Source of the DNA: Scandinavium sp002470465
GTDB lineage: Bacteria > Pseudomonadota > Gammaproteobacteria > Enterobacterales > Enterobacteriaceae
DNA length: 64,000 bases
NCBI RefSeq assembly: GCF_040750395.1
Contig: NZ_JBFLVD010000002.1
Location: 1 to 64,000 of the forward strand
Direction of reading: 5' to 3'
Below the pieces are notes generated by a model, which saw only the letters and a list, made by a program, of their open reading frames with translations, ran no database searches and was not told where the DNA came from. Positions 15,656 through 22,879 of the stretch are shown here, piece by piece (within the stretch, counting starts at the first letter, position 1; the number at the start of each line of letters is the position of its first letter). Position numbers and translations under genes: made by a program.

Positions 15656-16988
15656 CCATGCTGCGTTTAATCTGATATTCCGCTTTGTAGAAAACTACGT
15701 CAGTCCTGTCGCCGGGCGAATTTCGTCCCAGCGCCACGTCATGGCAATCCGTGATGGCTTTATCTCTGCGATGCCATTCATGATTGTCGGCTCCTTCCTG
15801 CTGGTGTTTGCTTACCCGCCTTTCTCGCCGGATACCACCTGGGGCTTTGCCCGCGCGTGGCTGGACATGGCTAAGCAATTTGAAGGCCGTATCCTGACGC
15901 CGTTCGATATGACGATGGGCATTATGTCCATCTACATCTGCGCCGCCATTGCCTATAACCTCGGCAAGCATTATGAAAAGAGCGCTCAGCTTGATCCGTT
16001 CATGGCCTCTATGCTGTCTATCATGGCGTTCCTGCTGGTTGCGGCACCGAAGACGGACGGTACGCTACCCGTTCATAGCCTCGGTGGTACCGGGATCTTC
16101 ACCGCTATCCTGGTGGCCGTCTACTGCGTGGAGATGATGCGATTCCTTAAGGTTCGCAATATCGGTATTCGCCTGCCGGATCAGGTGCCGCCGATGATTA
16201 AGAACTCCTTCGACCTGCTGATTCCGGTGCTGGTCGTGGTGCTGACGCTGTATCCGCTGAGCCTGTTTATTCAGAGCCAGTTCGATATGCTGATCCCACA
16301 GGCGATCATGTCCATCTTTAAACCGCTGGTGTCCGCGGCGGATTCCCTGCCGGCCATTCTGCTGGCCGTGCTGATTGGCCACCTGCTGTGGTTTGCGGGG
16401 ATCCACGGCGCTGCTATCGTCTCCGGTATGCTGCAAATGTTCTGGCTGACAAACCTGGGCCTGAACCAGACTGCGCTGGCACAGGGCGCACCGCTGCCGC
16501 ATATTTTTATGGAAGCGTTCTGGACCTTCTTCATCGTGATCGGCGGCTCTGGTGCCACCATGGGACTGGTGTTCTGCTACCTGCGCAGTAAGTCCGCGCA
16601 CCTGCGTTCCATCGGTCGTCTGGGCGTGGTGCCAAGCATCTTTAACATCAACGAACCGGTTATTTTCGGTACGCCGATTGTGATGAACCCGGTCTTCTTT
16701 ATCCCGTTCCTGCTGGCCCCGATGGTGAACGCCACGCTTGCCTGGGCGGCAATGAAGCTTGATCTGATTGGGCGCGTCATCTCCGTAGTGCCGTGGACTG
16801 CGCCTGCGCCAGTTGGTGCGGCCTGGGCCCTCGGCTGGGATTTCCGTGCGGTCATCCTGGTGGTGGTGCTGGCCTGCGTCTCCGCCATCATTTACTTCCC
16901 GTTCTTCAAAGTCTACGAGAAGCAGCTGCTGGCACAGGAAGCGGAAGAAGCACAGCGCTCGTCTGAAGAGACTGAACAAGCGGCGTAA
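15645..16988 (+). CDS. PTS sugar transporter EIIC, lactose/cellobiose (CelB) family, orphan
   Basis: 447-aa membrane permease component of a phosphotransferase system. About ten hydrophobic helices are present. Family landmarks are IRDGFISAMPFMIVGS near the N-terminus, LLWFAGIHGAAIVSG in the middle, and FNINEPVIFGTPIVMNP near residue 330, the substrate-binding loop of the Lac family. It ends in an acidic tail rich in Glu. No EIIA, EIIB, phospho-glycosidase or regulator gene is adjacent, so it must borrow these from another locus or be purely sensory. AGGAGA precedes the ATG. Substrate is likely a beta-glucoside or chitobiose-like sugar by family only. Confidence 0.9.
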   Translation: MSANHAAFNLIFRFVENYVSPVAGRISSQRHVMAIRDGFISAMPFMIVGSFLLVFAYPPFSPDTTWGFARAWLDMAKQFEGRILTPFDMTMGIMSIYICAAIAYNLGKHYEKSAQLDPFMASMLSIMAFLLVAAPKTDGTLPVHSLGGTGIFTAILVAVYCVEMMRFLKVRNIGIRLPDQVPPMIKNSFDLLIPVLVVVLTLYPLSLFIQSQFDMLIPQAIMSIFKPLVSAADSLPAILLAVLIGHLLWFAGIHGAAIVSGMLQMFWLTNLGLNQTALAQGAPLPHIFMEAFWTFFIVIGGSGATMGLVFCYLRSKSAHLRSIGRLGVVPSIFNINEPVIFGTPIVMNPVFFIPFLLAPMVNATLAWAAMKLDLIGRVISVVPWTAPAPVGAAWALGWDFRAVILVVVLACVSAIIYFPFFKVYEKQLLAQEAEEAQRSSEETEQAA

Positions 16989-17004
16989 TCTGTCCTGAAA
17001 TAAC

Positions 17005-17037
17005 AAAGCCCCGGTAGCGTAACGTTACCGGGGCTTT
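17005..17037. terminator. Bidirectional terminator, EIIC / fhuF
   Basis: AAAGCCCCGGTA paired with TACCGGGGCTTT around a 9-base loop, followed by T5 on the plus strand and preceded by an A-run. Serves both convergent genes. Confidence 0.92.
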
Positions 17038-17054
17038 TTGCTGTTAGCAGAAGG

Positions 17055-17843
17055 TTATTTTAGCGTGCAGTCACCGCACTGCTGAACGTCGGGAAGGCGA
17101 TAGCGCTGGCAGCAGGTGCGTCGTACCAGCAGGCCATCCCGCAGGACCACGGTGCGCCACAGCGGGTTATCGCATCCGTCTGAAAACTGTTTAGCAAAGA
17201 ACAGATGCTGACGCAGCGCGTTAACCTGCTCATCGCCCAGAAGCGTTTTCATCTCGCCAAGATACCAGTTCATGAGATAGCCGGTGTTGCTCCAGATGAG
17301 CTTGCCGTTAATCTCCCCGGTGGCTTCCAGCGCATCGATGACGGGCATGATCGTCTGCGTGATGAGGCTTTCCATTCTGTGCAGCGAAGAGCGCTGCGTC
17401 AGGGCATGATCCTGATGGACGTCGACCCAGAAGCTGGCGGCGCGTCCGGTTTCATGGAACTCCACGTGAAAATGTTCCGCAGACAGGCTGAGTGCGCGCT
17501 TTTCGGTGAGCAGCGCCAGCATCAGCGGCGGAACCTGTAAACCGATATACCACTGTGCCCAAAGGGATAGCAGCGGCTTATTTTCACGCTTCTGGCTGGG
17601 TTGATTACGGTAGATATGATCGGCATAGCACGCCATCAGGGAAGTCAGTTCGCTGCCGCGAGACCACTCTGCCAGCGTCATGGCGTGATGCGGATGAGGC
17701 TCATCAAGATGGATAAAATCGAGCAGATGCGGGCGATGCTCCGCAATGCTGTCCCGCACGGACTGTGCCAGAACGGGCTCATGGCTGAAGAGCGGGGCTC
17801 GCCAGATAAGATCGCCGGTAATCGGTGCGGAACGTAAGGCCAT
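17055..17843 (-). CDS. fhuF: Siderophore-iron reductase FhuF
   Basis: 262-aa cytoplasmic [2Fe-2S] protein that reduces ferric hydroxamate siderophores such as ferrioxamine B to release iron, as in E. coli. The cluster ligands are at the extreme C-terminus: RRTCCQRYRLPDVQQCGDC gives the unusual C-C-x10-C-x2-C spacing that defines FhuF. A Fur box overlaps the promoter at 17865-17886. Same position as in E. coli, upstream of the leu tRNAs. Confidence 0.96.
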   Translation of the reverse strand: MALRSAPITGDLIWRAPLFSHEPVLAQSVRDSIAEHRPHLLDFIHLDEPHPHHAMTLAEWSRGSELTSLMACYADHIYRNQPSQKRENKPLLSLWAQWYIGLQVPPLMLALLTEKRALSLSAEHFHVEFHETGRAASFWVDVHQDHALTQRSSLHRMESLITQTIMPVIDALEATGEINGKLIWSNTGYLMNWYLGEMKTLLGDEQVNALRQHLFFAKQFSDGCDNPLWRTVVLRDGLLVRRTCCQRYRLPDVQQCGDCTLK

Positions 17844-17864
17844 GTGTGAACGGGATACAAATCT

Positions 17865-17886
17865 AAATGATAATGATTGCTAATCC
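17865..17886 (-). promoter_or_regulatory. Fur box of fhuF
   Basis: AAATGATAATGATTGCTAAT is close to the Fur consensus GATAATGATAATCATTATC, 20-40 bases before the fhuF start codon. Confidence 0.8.
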
Positions 17887-17946
17887 TAGCTGTAGCTACA
17901 GGGAATCGCAACACATTTCATGCTAGCTGCCGCTCAAAGCTTGCTA

Positions 17947-19011
17947 TTACGCATTCTGTAGCGTAGCGCTCGACAGAATGTTGTTGCGGCCAAGATGCTT
18001 GGCTTCATACAGCGCTTTGTCGGCTTTGGTCAGCGCGTCTTCAATGTCTTCTCCCACCAGTGGAGCGATCCCGATGCTCACCGTCACGTTGGTGGCTACG
18101 CTGTGGTTAAACATATGAGGGATTTTCAGGTCGTACACTCGCTGACGAATGCGCTCTGCAGTTTGCATTGCGCATTCGGGCGTTGTCGAGGTCAGCAGTA
18201 CCATAAATTCTTCACCGCCATAGCGGGTCACAACGTCTCTCGAACGCACGGCATTTCGAATGGCCGCGGAGACCTGAATCAGCGCCTGATCCCCCATCAT
18301 ATGGCCATAATGATCGTTGTAGGCTTTGAAGTAGTCGATATCGAGCAGCAGCACGTAATGATCGCTGGCATCCAGCGTCATCAACGTTTCCAGTCGATTT
18401 TGCAGGCCGCGGCGGTTGTAGAGGCCAGTCAGCGGGTCGAGCATACTCAGATCGTTCAGGGTCTGGCGCTCTTCCAGCAGCTTGTACATCAACCCATGGG
18501 CAAAATTGTCGTTACGCTTTTGAATCACGCTCTGAATGGCGATACCGATAACGGGCAGGGCGAAGTAATAAATCATCCGCAGCCACTGATCGCCGTCGCC
18601 AAGCACCAGACAAGTGATAAGCACCGGCAATGAATGCAGCGTAAAAGCAATGATATTATTAGAAAAAGCAATGGCGCCGATAAACAGCACGCTTAATAAC
18701 GCAATCACCAGATAGTTAAATTGGGGTTGAGGCATTAACGGGGATTTGACTGCAATGTGCCATGCCCATAAACAGCCAAAAAGAATGGAGATGGCAGGAA
18801 TATTGATTTTTCTTTCCGCCCATGCCCAATGACCCAGCAGCAATCCGGTGCTGGTCAGCATGATCAGCATCAGCGGCAGGGTTATCGCCGCCACGTGATA
18901 GACCGGACTCAGCATGGAAAATAGTGAAGATGTTAAATTAAGAAATAAAAACAGGCGTAGTGAAAACTGATATTTTTTAATGCGCAGTGAACGCCAGGAT
19001 TTTGATGTCAT
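17947..19011 (-). CDS. Membrane-bound GGDEF diguanylate cyclase
   Basis: 354-aa protein predicted to make cyclic di-GMP. The N-terminal half (about residues 12-165) has six hydrophobic segments forming a membrane sensor not assigned to a named MASE type. The GGDEF domain starts with LDPLTGLYNRRGL, has DIDYFKAYNDHYGH, and the active-site RYGGEEF. The inhibitory I-site RSRD is exactly five residues before GGEEF, so product inhibition is probably intact. No EAL domain. It lies between fhuF and yjjZ, where E. coli K-12 has no gene, and is transcribed with fhuF's strand but separated from it by the fhuF promoter. Confidence 0.92.
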   Translation of the reverse strand: MTSKSWRSLRIKKYQFSLRLFLFLNLTSSLFSMLSPVYHVAAITLPLMLIMLTSTGLLLGHWAWAERKINIPAISILFGCLWAWHIAVKSPLMPQPQFNYLVIALLSVLFIGAIAFSNNIIAFTLHSLPVLITCLVLGDGDQWLRMIYYFALPVIGIAIQSVIQKRNDNFAHGLMYKLLEERQTLNDLSMLDPLTGLYNRRGLQNRLETLMTLDASDHYVLLLDIDYFKAYNDHYGHMMGDQALIQVSAAIRNAVRSRDVVTRYGGEEFMVLLTSTTPECAMQTAERIRQRVYDLKIPHMFNHSVATNVTVSIGIAPLVGEDIEDALTKADKALYEAKHLGRNNILSSATLQNA

Positions 19012-19206
19012 GTGAGGAAATCTTTATTTATTATACGGTCAGAGAGATGCCGGCGATCAGGAATGACAATTCTCACGCGGGAACGAGGCGCATGAAAATA
19101 TCAGGATCGCTAATCTATTCGGATTTTTCTCGCAATTTATCACCTTCCGACAGTACTGTCATCAGCATGCAAGTAAAGAGTGCGACGGTTTCCGGCAGGA
19201 ACTTGC

Positions 19207-19246
19207 AAATGATAAAAATTATCATATGATATTGGTTATCATTATC
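19207..19246 (+). promoter_or_regulatory. Extended Fur-binding site of yjjZ
   Basis: Two overlapping Fur-like boxes: AATGATAAAAATTATCATAT and GATATTGGTTATCATTATC, ending 18 bases before the yjjZ ATG. In E. coli yjjZ is a Fur-repressed gene. Confidence 0.8.
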
Positions 19247-19264
19247 GGATTGAGAGCTGACACC

Positions 19265-19507
19265 ATGTTGCAACGGGCGTTGGGCAGTGGATGGGGGGTG
19301 CTGATTCCTGGCGTAGTTTTGGCCGGGTTGGCTTTTGCGGGCCTGTCTGCCGATATCTGGCGGGGCCTGATTGCCATGGGCCTGCTGCTTTCCTGCATCA
19401 TGATCTGGCATCGACAGCTGCGGCATTTCGTTTTACTGCCATCGGCGTTTGCGCTTATCGGCGGCATGATGCTGGTGTTGATGAATTTAAAGCTGATGGG
19501 ACAGTAA
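19265..19507 (+). CDS. yjjZ: DUF1435 small membrane protein YjjZ
   Basis: 80-aa hydrophobic protein with three likely transmembrane segments (residues 7-25, 27-48 and 53-75). It belongs to the DUF1435 family, like E. coli YjjZ. Function unknown. The frame opens at 19226, but the ATG at 19265 is downstream of the Fur boxes and begins MLQRALGSGW. Iron control is inferred from the Fur boxes. Convergent with the tRNA-Leu genes. Confidence 0.85.
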   Translation: MLQRALGSGWGVLIPGVVLAGLAFAGLSADIWRGLIAMGLLLSCIMIWHRQLRHFVLLPSAFALIGGMMLVLMNLKLMGQ

Positions 19508-19542
19508 GAAAACAGGGAGAGAAGAGAGAGGGATAAGAATGC

Positions 19543-19628
19543 TGGTGCGAGGGGGGGGACTCGAACCCCCACATCCTAAGGACACTAACACCTGAAGCTA
19601 GCGCGTCTACCAATTCCGCCACCTTCGC
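19543..19628 (-). tRNA. leuQ: tRNA-Leu (CAG), third gene of the cluster, one-base-shorter variable arm
   Basis: Encoded CCA at 19545-19543, anticodon CAG within CTTCAGGTG, GCGAAGG acceptor stem. 86 bases. The variable arm lacks one base (TCCTTAGGA instead of TCCTTACGGA), shrinking its loop to three bases. Otherwise identical to the next two genes. Confidence 0.95.
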
Positions 19629-19658
19629 ACAGAAATCTTATCGTGATATTGCCCTCTT

Positions 19659-19745
19659 TGGTGCGAGGGGGGGGACTCGAACCCCCACATCCGTAAGGAC
19701 ACTAACACCTGAAGCTAGCGCGTCTACCAATTCCGCCACCTTCGC
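19659..19745 (-). tRNA. leuP: tRNA-Leu (CAG), second gene
   Basis: 87 bases with encoded CCA and anticodon CAG. Identical to the copy at 19774-19860. Cluster order and place match leuVPQ of E. coli. Confidence 0.96.
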
Positions 19746-19773
19746 CCAGTGTGAGCAATATCTTCGTAGTATA

Positions 19774-19860
19774 TGGTGCGAGGGGGGGGACTCGAACCCC
19801 CACATCCGTAAGGACACTAACACCTGAAGCTAGCGCGTCTACCAATTCCGCCACCTTCGC
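19774..19860 (-). tRNA. leuV: tRNA-Leu (CAG), first gene of the operon
   Basis: 87 bases with encoded CCA, anticodon CAG and a long variable arm (class II tRNA). Promoter-proximal gene, preceded by a strong promoter at 19901-19928. Confidence 0.96.
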
Positions 19861-19900
19861 ATACCATCGACTCTGTAAAGAATCGCTACTACGGAGGCGC

Positions 19901-19928
19901 ATTCTAGTGGATTCAGGGTTTTCGTCAA
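19901..19928 (-). promoter_or_regulatory. tRNA-Leu operon promoter with stringent discriminator
   Basis: On the minus strand: TTGACG (-35), 16-base spacer, TAGAAT (-10), followed by the GC-rich discriminator GCGCCTCC typical of ppGpp-inhibited stable-RNA promoters. Confidence 0.9.
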
Positions 19929-20038
19929 CAGTTAATTGCAGCCGAATTTGCCGATCGCTCTAAAATTGGGCGCTTTAACGGAACGGAGAAAAGAGAGGGA
20001 AAATCCCCGCAGGGTAGAGCCTGCAGGGTGGGTAAAGA

Positions 20039-21067
20039 TTATTTTTTCGCCTGACGGGTCATTACCGTGCGGTAGACTTTGAAGCGGCCCGTCTGGGCAA
20101 TCACTTCGTGGAAGCCAAAGACTTCATCCAGCACTTTCGGGTAAGGCAGGAAGGCGTTGGCCACGATTCGCAGCTCGCCGCCGCTGTTCAGATGACGCAC
20201 CGCGCCGCGAATCAGCTGCTGTGCGGCTTCCAGGCTGGTCTGCAGCCCGTCGTGGAACGGCGGGTTGGAGATGATCATATCGAAGCGGCCGGTGACTTCG
20301 GAGAAAACGTTGCTGGCAAAAACTTCGCCTTCAAGTTCGTTCGCAGCAAGCGTTGCACGGCTGGCTTCTACCGCAGGTGCGCTCACGTCGCATAGCGTCA
20401 GGCGAACTTTTGGCGAATGGCTCGCCAGTACGGTCGCCAGAACGCCCGCGCCACAGCCGACGTCCAGCACTTTGCCTTTGGTGTGCGGCGTCAGGGTGGA
20501 AAGCAGTAGCTGGCTGCCAACGTCCAGACCATCGCGACTGAAGACACCCGGCAGGGTTTTAATGGTCAGGCCGTCGAGCTGATATTCGCCCCAGTAACCT
20601 TCGGCGTTAAACGACGGCTGCTTTTCCAGTCGACCATGGTAAAGGCCACAGCGGCGAGCGCTGTCGACTTTATTCAACGGAGCGAATTCCGCGAGCATTT
20701 GCTCGGCGCTGCGCACGCCGCTGCGGTTTTCACCGACGACAAAAATATCGGTGCCCACCGGCAGCAGCGACAGAATATTGGTCAGCTGGTACAGCGCCTC
20801 GGGCTTGTTTTTCGGCCAGTAGTAAATCAGCGTGTCACAGTCGGCCACGTCGGCGGCTTCCGCCGTCAGGCTGAAGCGCACGTTCTCGCCCATCTGGCGG
20901 CTCAGCACCTGCCAGTGGTGAAACTGTTGCGTATGGGCGCGGCTAAAGGCGGTATCCAGACGAGCGGGCAGGTCATCCTGCAGATCACCGGCAAACAGAA
21001 TGCGGCTTTGTTCGAAATCATCACTGTGGCGCAGCAAGACTTCACTTGCCGGAGATAAAGCAGACAT
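20039..21067 (-). CDS. rsmC: 16S rRNA m2G1207 methyltransferase RsmC
   Basis: 342 aa, matching E. coli RsmC, which methylates G1207 of 16S rRNA in the assembled 30S subunit. Two tandem methyltransferase-like domains. The N-terminal one (residues 1-165) is degenerate. The C-terminal one carries the SAM motif VLDVGCGAGVLA near residue 200 and the catalytic NPPFHDG near residue 268. Divergent from holD, as in E. coli. Confidence 0.97.
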   Translation of the reverse strand: MSALSPASEVLLRHSDDFEQSRILFAGDLQDDLPARLDTAFSRAHTQQFHHWQVLSRQMGENVRFSLTAEAADVADCDTLIYYWPKNKPEALYQLTNILSLLPVGTDIFVVGENRSGVRSAEQMLAEFAPLNKVDSARRCGLYHGRLEKQPSFNAEGYWGEYQLDGLTIKTLPGVFSRDGLDVGSQLLLSTLTPHTKGKVLDVGCGAGVLATVLASHSPKVRLTLCDVSAPAVEASRATLAANELEGEVFASNVFSEVTGRFDMIISNPPFHDGLQTSLEAAQQLIRGAVRHLNSGGELRIVANAFLPYPKVLDEVFGFHEVIAQTGRFKVYRTVMTRQAKK

Positions 21068-21110
21068 AAAAAGTCACCATTGATTAAAGACGGGCGGGAT
21101 TATACACGTT

Positions 21111-21180
21111 TATAGCCGTCATACTTCAAGTTACATCTGCGTTGGCTGCGCTTGCTGTCACTCGAATTATTCAGGCTATA
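21111..21180. repeat. 70-bp MITE-like element with imperfect terminal inverted repeats
   Basis: Ends TATAGCC...ATACTTCAAGT (21111-21131) and ACTCGAATTAT...GGCTATA (21160-21180) are inverted repeats of 21 bases with 16 matches. The core has GTTGGCTGCGC. It resembles small dispersed palindromic repeats of enterobacteria. Lies between the rsmC and holD starts and so may touch either promoter. Confidence 0.55.
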
Positions 21181-21264
21181 TAACAAGGCGGCGGCCTCGC
21201 TTTGTTGGCGCAACTTCGCCGAATTTGCTATATTTCCGCGCCTGACAGACAGGAGAAACCCGCG

Positions 21265-21678
21265 ATGACATCCCGACGAGACTGGCAACTACAGCAGCTG
21301 GGCATTACCCAGTGGTCTTTGCGCCGCCCTTCGGTGTTGCAGGGCGAAATCGCTATCTCGCTGCCTGAACATATCCGCCTGGTGATGGTGGCGCAAACGC
21401 TGCCCGCGCTGACCGAACCGCTGCTGAACGACATTCTGCGTGCGTTTGCCGTCACGCCAGATCAGGTATTACAGCTGACGCCCGATCGCGTAGCGATGCT
21501 GCCGGAAGGCGGACGCTGCAACAGCTGGCGTCTTGGCGAAGACGAGCCCGTTGCGCTGGAAGGCGCGCAGGTGACGAGCCCGGTATTCGAACAACTACAG
21601 ACCAGCGCGGCGGCTCGCGCTGAGCTCTGGCAACAAATTTGTGCTCATGAACACGATTTCTTCCCTCAGTCAGACTGA
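21265..21678 (+). CDS. holD: DNA polymerase III psi subunit HolD
   Basis: 137-aa psi subunit of the clamp-loader complex, which links chi (HolC) and SSB to the tau/gamma ATPase. The N-terminus MTSRRDWQLQQLGITQWSLRRP is the conserved segment that contacts the loader. Start ATG at 21265 with AGGAG seven bases upstream. A longer frame to 21202 lacks homology. Overlaps rimI by 32 bases, so translation is coupled. Confidence 0.96.
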   Translation: MTSRRDWQLQQLGITQWSLRRPSVLQGEIAISLPEHIRLVMVAQTLPALTEPLLNDILRAFAVTPDQVLQLTPDRVAMLPEGGRCNSWRLGEDEPVALEGAQVTSPVFEQLQTSAAARAELWQQICAHEHDFFPQSD

Positions 21679-22093
21679 TTTACCGCGCGCATTGCGCATT
21701 GAACAGCGCGCTCATGCGTTTCCGTGGAGCGAGCAGACGCTCGCCAGCAATCAGGGCGAACGCTATCTCAACCTGCAGCTGACCGTCGACGGTGAAATGG
21801 CGGCCTTCGCTATCACGCAAATCGTGCTTGATGAGGCTACGTTGTTCAATATCGCGGTCGACCCGGCATTTCAGCGCCGGGGGCTCGGGCGCGAGCTGCT
21901 TGAGCGGGTCATCGACGAAGTGGAACAGCGTGGCGTGGCGACGCTGTGGCTGGAGGTTCGGGCCTCGAACGCCGCCGCAATCGCATTGTATGAAAGCGTA
22001 GGTTTTAACGAAGCGACGATTCGCCGCAACTATTATCCAACGGCAGACGGGCGCGAAGATGCTCTGATCATGGCGCTGCCTGTCAGTATGTAA
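21647..22093 (+). CDS. rimI: Ribosomal protein bS18 alanine N-acetyltransferase RimI
   Basis: 148-aa GNAT enzyme that acetylates the N-terminal alanine of ribosomal protein bS18. Acetyl-CoA loop FQRRGLGRELL, catalytic region ATLWLEVRASNAAAIALYESVGF, and C-terminal NYYPTADGREDALIMALP, all as in E. coli. ATG at 21647 is inside holD. A GTG at 21641 is an alternative. Confidence 0.96.
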   Translation: MNTISSLSQTDLPRALRIEQRAHAFPWSEQTLASNQGERYLNLQLTVDGEMAAFAITQIVLDEATLFNIAVDPAFQRRGLGRELLERVIDEVEQRGVATLWLEVRASNAAAIALYESVGFNEATIRRNYYPTADGREDALIMALPVSM

Positions 22094-22107
22094 GACAAGG
22101 GTTTACG

Positions 22108-22788
22108 ATGAAGAAGTGGGACTGGATTTTCTTTGATGCCGACGAGACGCTGTTTACCTTCGACTCGTTCAGCGGCCTACAGCGGATGTTTCTTGACTAT
22201 AGCGTGACCTTCACCGCTGAAGATTTCCAGGACTACCAGGCCGTGAATAAGCCGCTGTGGGTGGATTACCAGAATGGGGCGATCACCTCTTTGCAGCTTC
22301 AGCATCAGCGTTTTGAAGGCTGGGCGGCGCGCCTGAACGCCAACCCGGGTGATCTGAATGACGCCTTTATGAACGCGATGGCCGAGATTTGCGCACCGCT
22401 GCCGGGCGCGGTTTCGCTGCTGGATTCACTCAAAGGCAAAGTGAAGATGGGGATCATCACCAACGGCTTCACCTCGCTTCAGCAGATTCGCCTTGAGCGC
22501 ACTGGCCTGCGTGAACACTTTGATTTATTGATTATTTCCGAAGAAGTCGGCGTGGCCAAACCGGATGCGCGCATCTTTGATTATGCGCTGGAGCAGGCGG
22601 GCAACCCGGATCGCTCCCGGGTGCTGATGGTGGGTGACACCGCCGCCTCTGACATCCTCGGCGGTATGAACGCCGGGCTCTCAACCTGCTGGTTGAATGC
22701 GCACCAGCAGGTGTTGCCGGAACATATCCAGCCAACCTGGACCGTGACATCGCTTGCCGAACTGGAGCAGCTCCTGTGTAAACATTGA
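22108..22788 (+). CDS. yjjG: Pyrimidine 5'-nucleotidase YjjG (HAD family)
   Basis: 226-aa HAD-superfamily phosphatase. E. coli YjjG dephosphorylates dUMP, UMP, dTMP and non-canonical pyrimidine nucleotides, a house-cleaning role. Motif I FFDADETLF (two aspartates) at residue 8, motif II IITNGF, motif III lysine in GVAKPD, motif IV GDTAASD. It follows rimI by 14 bases in the holD-rimI-yjjG unit. Confidence 0.96.
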   Translation: MKKWDWIFFDADETLFTFDSFSGLQRMFLDYSVTFTAEDFQDYQAVNKPLWVDYQNGAITSLQLQHQRFEGWAARLNANPGDLNDAFMNAMAEICAPLPGAVSLLDSLKGKVKMGIITNGFTSLQQIRLERTGLREHFDLLIISEEVGVAKPDARIFDYALEQAGNPDRSRVLMVGDTAASDILGGMNAGLSTCWLNAHQQVLPEHIQPTWTVTSLAELEQLLCKH

Positions 22789-22879
22789 TTGTCAGGCCCC
22801 GCCTTACGGGTAAAATAGCCGCATTTTTCGTATTCAACATGCGCGGATTGACGCCGCGTTTACTTAAGAAGAATTGACT

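Noticed and set aside
16065..17006. 313-codon frame opposite the PTS EIIC gene
   Set aside because: His/Gln/Arg-rich antisense of a membrane protein, running through the terminator.
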